A stretch of DNA of 64,000 nucleotides from NCBI RefSeq assembly GCF_041245805.1, contig NZ_CP162490.1:845001-909000 (forward strand). Reading direction: 5' to 3'. The DNA comes from Xanthomonas sp. DAR 34887. GTDB taxonomy: Bacteria > Pseudomonadota > Gammaproteobacteria > Xanthomonadales > Xanthomonadaceae. This document shows positions 61,884 to 64,000 of this stretch, piece by piece. Each line of letters begins with the position of its first letter. Within the stretch, counting starts at the first letter, position 1. The notes under the pieces are model-generated. The model worked only from the letters and a program-made list of their open reading frames with translations. It was not told the origin of the DNA and searched no databases. The position numbers and the translations under genes are program-made.

Positions 61884-62618
61884 TCAAGAAAGCCCCCGCC
61901 CCCCATCCACCCGCAGCGTCTGCCCGGTGACGAAGCCGGCGTCGTCGAGCAGCCAGCGCACCGCCTCGGCGATCTCCTCGACCTGGCCGATCCGCGCCAG
62001 CGGCGTGCGCGCCAGCAGGGCCTGCTGCGCGGCGCTGTCCTTGCCGGTTTCCGGCCACAGGATCGCGCCCGGGGCGATGGCGTTGACCCGCACCTGCGGC
62101 GCCAGTTCCAGCGCCAGGGAGCGGGTCAGCATCGCCAGCGCCGCCTTCGCCGCGCTGTACAGCGGGTGCGCGCGCAGCGGCTGTTCGGCATGCAGGTCGG
62201 TGATGTTGACGATCGCGCCGCGGCGCTCGCGCAGCTGCGCGGCCGCGGCCTGGGCCAGGAACAGCGGCGCGCGCGCGTTGACCGCGAACAGGTCGTCCCA
62301 TTGCGCCGGCGTGGCCTCGGCCAGCGGAGTGGGATAGAAGTTGGAGGCATTGTTGACCAGCGCATCGAGCCGGCCGAAACGCTGCACGCACCGCTCCACC
62401 AGTCCCGGCAACTGCGCGGCATCGCGCAAATCGGCGTGCAGGGTCAGGGTGCTGCCGGCCCGCGCGGCGTCCAGTTCCCGGGCCAGCGCCTGCAGCTCGG
62501 CCTGCGAGGTATGCGCATGCAGCGCCACGCGATAGCCGGCCGCGTGCAGGTGCCGCGCGATGCCGGCGCCGATGCGGCGCGCGCTGCCGGTGATCAGGAC
62601 GACCTTGGTCTGGCTCAT
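61884..62618 (-). CDS. SDR oxidoreductase, pteridine reductase-like
   Basis: Encodes 244 aa from MSQTKVVLITGSARRIG. The TGSARRIGAGIA cofactor loop with Arg is typical of pteridine reductases (PTR1/FolM group) rather than ordinary fatty-acyl reductases. The active site has NNASNFYPT, ITDLHAE (Asp in place of the usual Ser) and YSAAK. The closing segment is GQTLRVDGG. Convergence with folK supports, but does not prove, a folate or tetrahydropterin role. Confidence 0.88.
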   Translation of the reverse strand: MSQTKVVLITGSARRIGAGIARHLHAAGYRVALHAHTSQAELQALARELDAARAGSTLTLHADLRDAAQLPGLVERCVQRFGRLDALVNNASNFYPTPLAEATPAQWDDLFAVNARAPLFLAQAAAAQLRERRGAIVNITDLHAEQPLRAHPLYSAAKAALAMLTRSLALELAPQVRVNAIAPGAILWPETGKDSAAQQALLARTPLARIGQVEEIAEAVRWLLDDAGFVTGQTLRVDGGRGLS

Positions 62619-62672
62619 GTGTGCATTCCACGCTCGGCTATGCTGTGCATTGTCCACGCAATCCAGCGCCGC

Positions 62673-63857
62673 ATGCCTATCGACTTTCCCACCCCCGACG
62701 CCGACGCGCTCGCCCACAGCGACCGCCTGGCCGCGCATCTGCGCGCCGAAATCGCCGCCGGCGGCGGCGCGATCCCGTTCTCGCGCTTCATGGAGCTGGC
62801 GCTGTACGCGCCGGGCCTTGGCTACTACAGCGCCGGCAGCAGCAAGTTCGGCGAGGACGGCGACTTCGTCACCGCGCCGGAGCTGGGGCCGCTGTTCGCC
62901 GCCACCGTCTCCAACGCGCTGGCCCCGGTGCTGCAGCAGCTCGGGCCGCAGGCGCGGATGCTGGAAGTGGGCGGCGGCAGCGGCGCGTTCGCCGAGGTGA
63001 TGCTCAAGCGCCTGCTGGCGCTGGACGCGTTGCCCGAGCGCTACGCCATCCTGGAACCCAGCGCGGATCTGCGCGAACGCCAGCGCGAACGCCTGCAGCG
63101 CGCGCTGATCCCGCCGGTGTTCGAGCTGGTGGAATGGCTGGACCGGCCGTTCGACGACGACTGGAACGGAGTGCTGTTCGCCAACGAGGTGATCGATGCG
63201 CTACCGACGCCGCGCTTCACCCTGCGCGATGGCGAGGTGTTCGAGGAAACCGTGACCCTGGATGGCGAAGGCCGCTTCCGCCGCGGCGAGCAGCCGGCCG
63301 ATCCGCTGCTGGCGGCGGCGGTGCGGCATGTCGAACGCTATCTGGAAACGCCGTTCGCCGACGGCTACCGCTCCGAACTGCTGCCGCAGCTGCCGTACTG
63401 GATCCAGGCGGTGGCCGGCGGCCTGCGCAGCGGCGCGATGCTGTTCGTCGACTACGGCTATCCGCGCGGGGAGTTCTACCTGCCGCAGCGCGAGGACGGC
63501 ACGCTGCGTGCGTTCTACCGGCACCGCACCCATGCCGATCCCTATCTGTGGCCGGGCCTGCAGGACCTGACCGCGTCGGTGGACTTCACCGCGTTGGCCG
63601 AGGCCGGCACCGGTGCCGGGTTCGAACTGGGCGGCTACTGCACCCAGGCCAGCTTCCTGCTCGGCAACGGCCTGGATGCGCTGCTGGCCGAGGTCGAGGC
63701 GCGCAGCGATGAACGCGGCCGGCTGCGCCTGCGCGAGCAGGTGAAGCGGCTGACCCTGCCCAGCGAGATGGGCGAGCGCTTCCAGGTGATGGGCTTCGAG
63801 CGCGACGTGTCGCTGGCGCCGGCGTTCCTGGTCGGCGACCTGACCTGGCGGCTGTGA
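62673..63857 (+). CDS. MidA/NDUFAF7-family SAM-dependent methyltransferase
   Basis: Encodes 394 aa. Family markers are IPFSRFMELALYAPGLGYYS, DFVTAPELGPLF, the SAM loop EVGGGSGAFAEVML, LFANEVIDALP and DYGYPRGEFY. The mitochondrial relative NDUFAF7 dimethylates an Arg of complex I; the bacterial substrate is not established. It is divergent from the SDR gene and overlaps the next gene by one base (TGATG). Confidence 0.92.
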   Translation: MPIDFPTPDADALAHSDRLAAHLRAEIAAGGGAIPFSRFMELALYAPGLGYYSAGSSKFGEDGDFVTAPELGPLFAATVSNALAPVLQQLGPQARMLEVGGGSGAFAEVMLKRLLALDALPERYAILEPSADLRERQRERLQRALIPPVFELVEWLDRPFDDDWNGVLFANEVIDALPTPRFTLRDGEVFEETVTLDGEGRFRRGEQPADPLLAAAVRHVERYLETPFADGYRSELLPQLPYWIQAVAGGLRSGAMLFVDYGYPRGEFYLPQREDGTLRAFYRHRTHADPYLWPGLQDLTASVDFTALAEAGTGAGFELGGYCTQASFLLGNGLDALLAEVEARSDERGRLRLREQVKRLTLPSEMGERFQVMGFERDVSLAPAFLVGDLTWRL

Positions 63858-64000
63858 TGGCGGCGGTCCGCGCATTCCGCCGGCCCTGGCTGTGGCTGGG
63901 GCTGTGGTGGCTGGGCGTGCTGGTGTTGATCTATGTGTGCATGATGCCGCATCCGCCGCAGCTGTCCGACCTGCCGGACACCGACAAGGCCGAACACTTC
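63857..64000 (+). CDS. VanZ-like membrane protein (5' end only)
   Basis: 48 codons are visible before the window ends. A transmembrane helix (about 11-28) is followed by MPHPPQLSDLPDTDKAEHF. The conserved D-K-x-x-H at the end is the VanZ-family pattern. Function unknown. Translation is probably coupled to the methyltransferase gene. Confidence 0.7.
   Translation, partial: MAAVRAFRRPWLWLGLWWLGVLVLIYVCMMPHPPQLSDLPDTDKAEHF

Noticed and set aside
1..64000. tRNA or rRNA genes, insertion sequences, integrases, origins of replication.
   Set aside because: I looked for these and found no sequence I could support as any of them.

Overview
This 64 kb window is GC-rich, gene-dense DNA from a gammaproteobacterium, almost certainly a Xanthomonadaceae member and probably Xanthomonas. 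The gene content supports this: an mreBCD-mrdAB cell-shape operon, an rlpA-dacC-ybeD-lipB-lipA block, an LpxR-type lipid A deacylase and a GH53 galactanase. Two families of short dispersed repeats of the kind seen in that family also point that way. The genus assignment is inference. I see no rRNA, tRNA, phage, insertion sequence or CRISPR array.

Layout. 1-3.0 kb holds the 3' end of an M1/LTA4-hydrolase-like peptidase, then an alpha/beta hydrolase, a lipoprotein and a HAD phosphatase. 3.0-16.1 kb is an accessory alcohol-oxidation locus. A near-consensus sigma-54 promoter (3971-3986) reads into a six-gene run: a PQQ dehydrogenase with the lanthanide-type DYD motif, a XoxJ-like binding protein fused to ankyrin repeats, a lipoprotein cytochrome c, a YVTN beta-propeller protein, an FrmA-like formaldehyde/alcohol dehydrogenase and a TonB-dependent receptor. 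A repeat-filled 1 kb gap and an AcoR-like sigma-54 activator on the other strand follow. Together these suggest periplasmic alcohol oxidation with electron transfer to cytochrome c, cytosolic aldehyde handling and outer-membrane uptake of a cofactor or metal, all under one activator.

16.3-37.6 kb is mostly envelope and housekeeping: a PfkB kinase, mreBCD, PBP2, RodA, then an AcvB/VirJ-like hydrolase, the three-subunit transhydrogenase (pntAA-AB-B) and an aldehyde dehydrogenase, then mltB, rlpA, dacC, lpxR, ybeD, lipB and lipA. The block from acvB to the aldehyde dehydrogenase splits what is commonly one continuous cell-wall cluster.

37.8-44.1 kb holds the Prc protease, a TauE/SafE exporter divergent from a LysR regulator, an endonuclease/exonuclease/phosphatase-family protein and a galactanase. 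44.3-49.1 kb is an apparent four-gene operon behind a good sigma-70 promoter: NadM-Nudix, NadV, an unassigned radical SAM enzyme and a methylase fused to a nucleotidyltransferase-like domain. This is the most obscure gene set here. 49.1-56.2 kb contains small envelope proteins, an SDR epimerase, a secreted unknown, 6-phosphogluconate dehydrogenase, a Gfo/Idh/MocA oxidoreductase and a BON protein. 56.4-60.2 kb is a three-gene signalling operon. 60.3-64 kb has an Anbu-type protease, folK, a pteridine-reductase-like SDR, a MidA-like methyltransferase and the start of a VanZ-like gene.

Two repeat families recur. One is a GTAG-headed REP palindrome, often as inverted pairs. The other is a degenerate heptamer block (GGGATTC/GGGAATC) always present as inverted arms that abut stop codons. 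One copy of the second lies inside mreC and another forms the end of folK.
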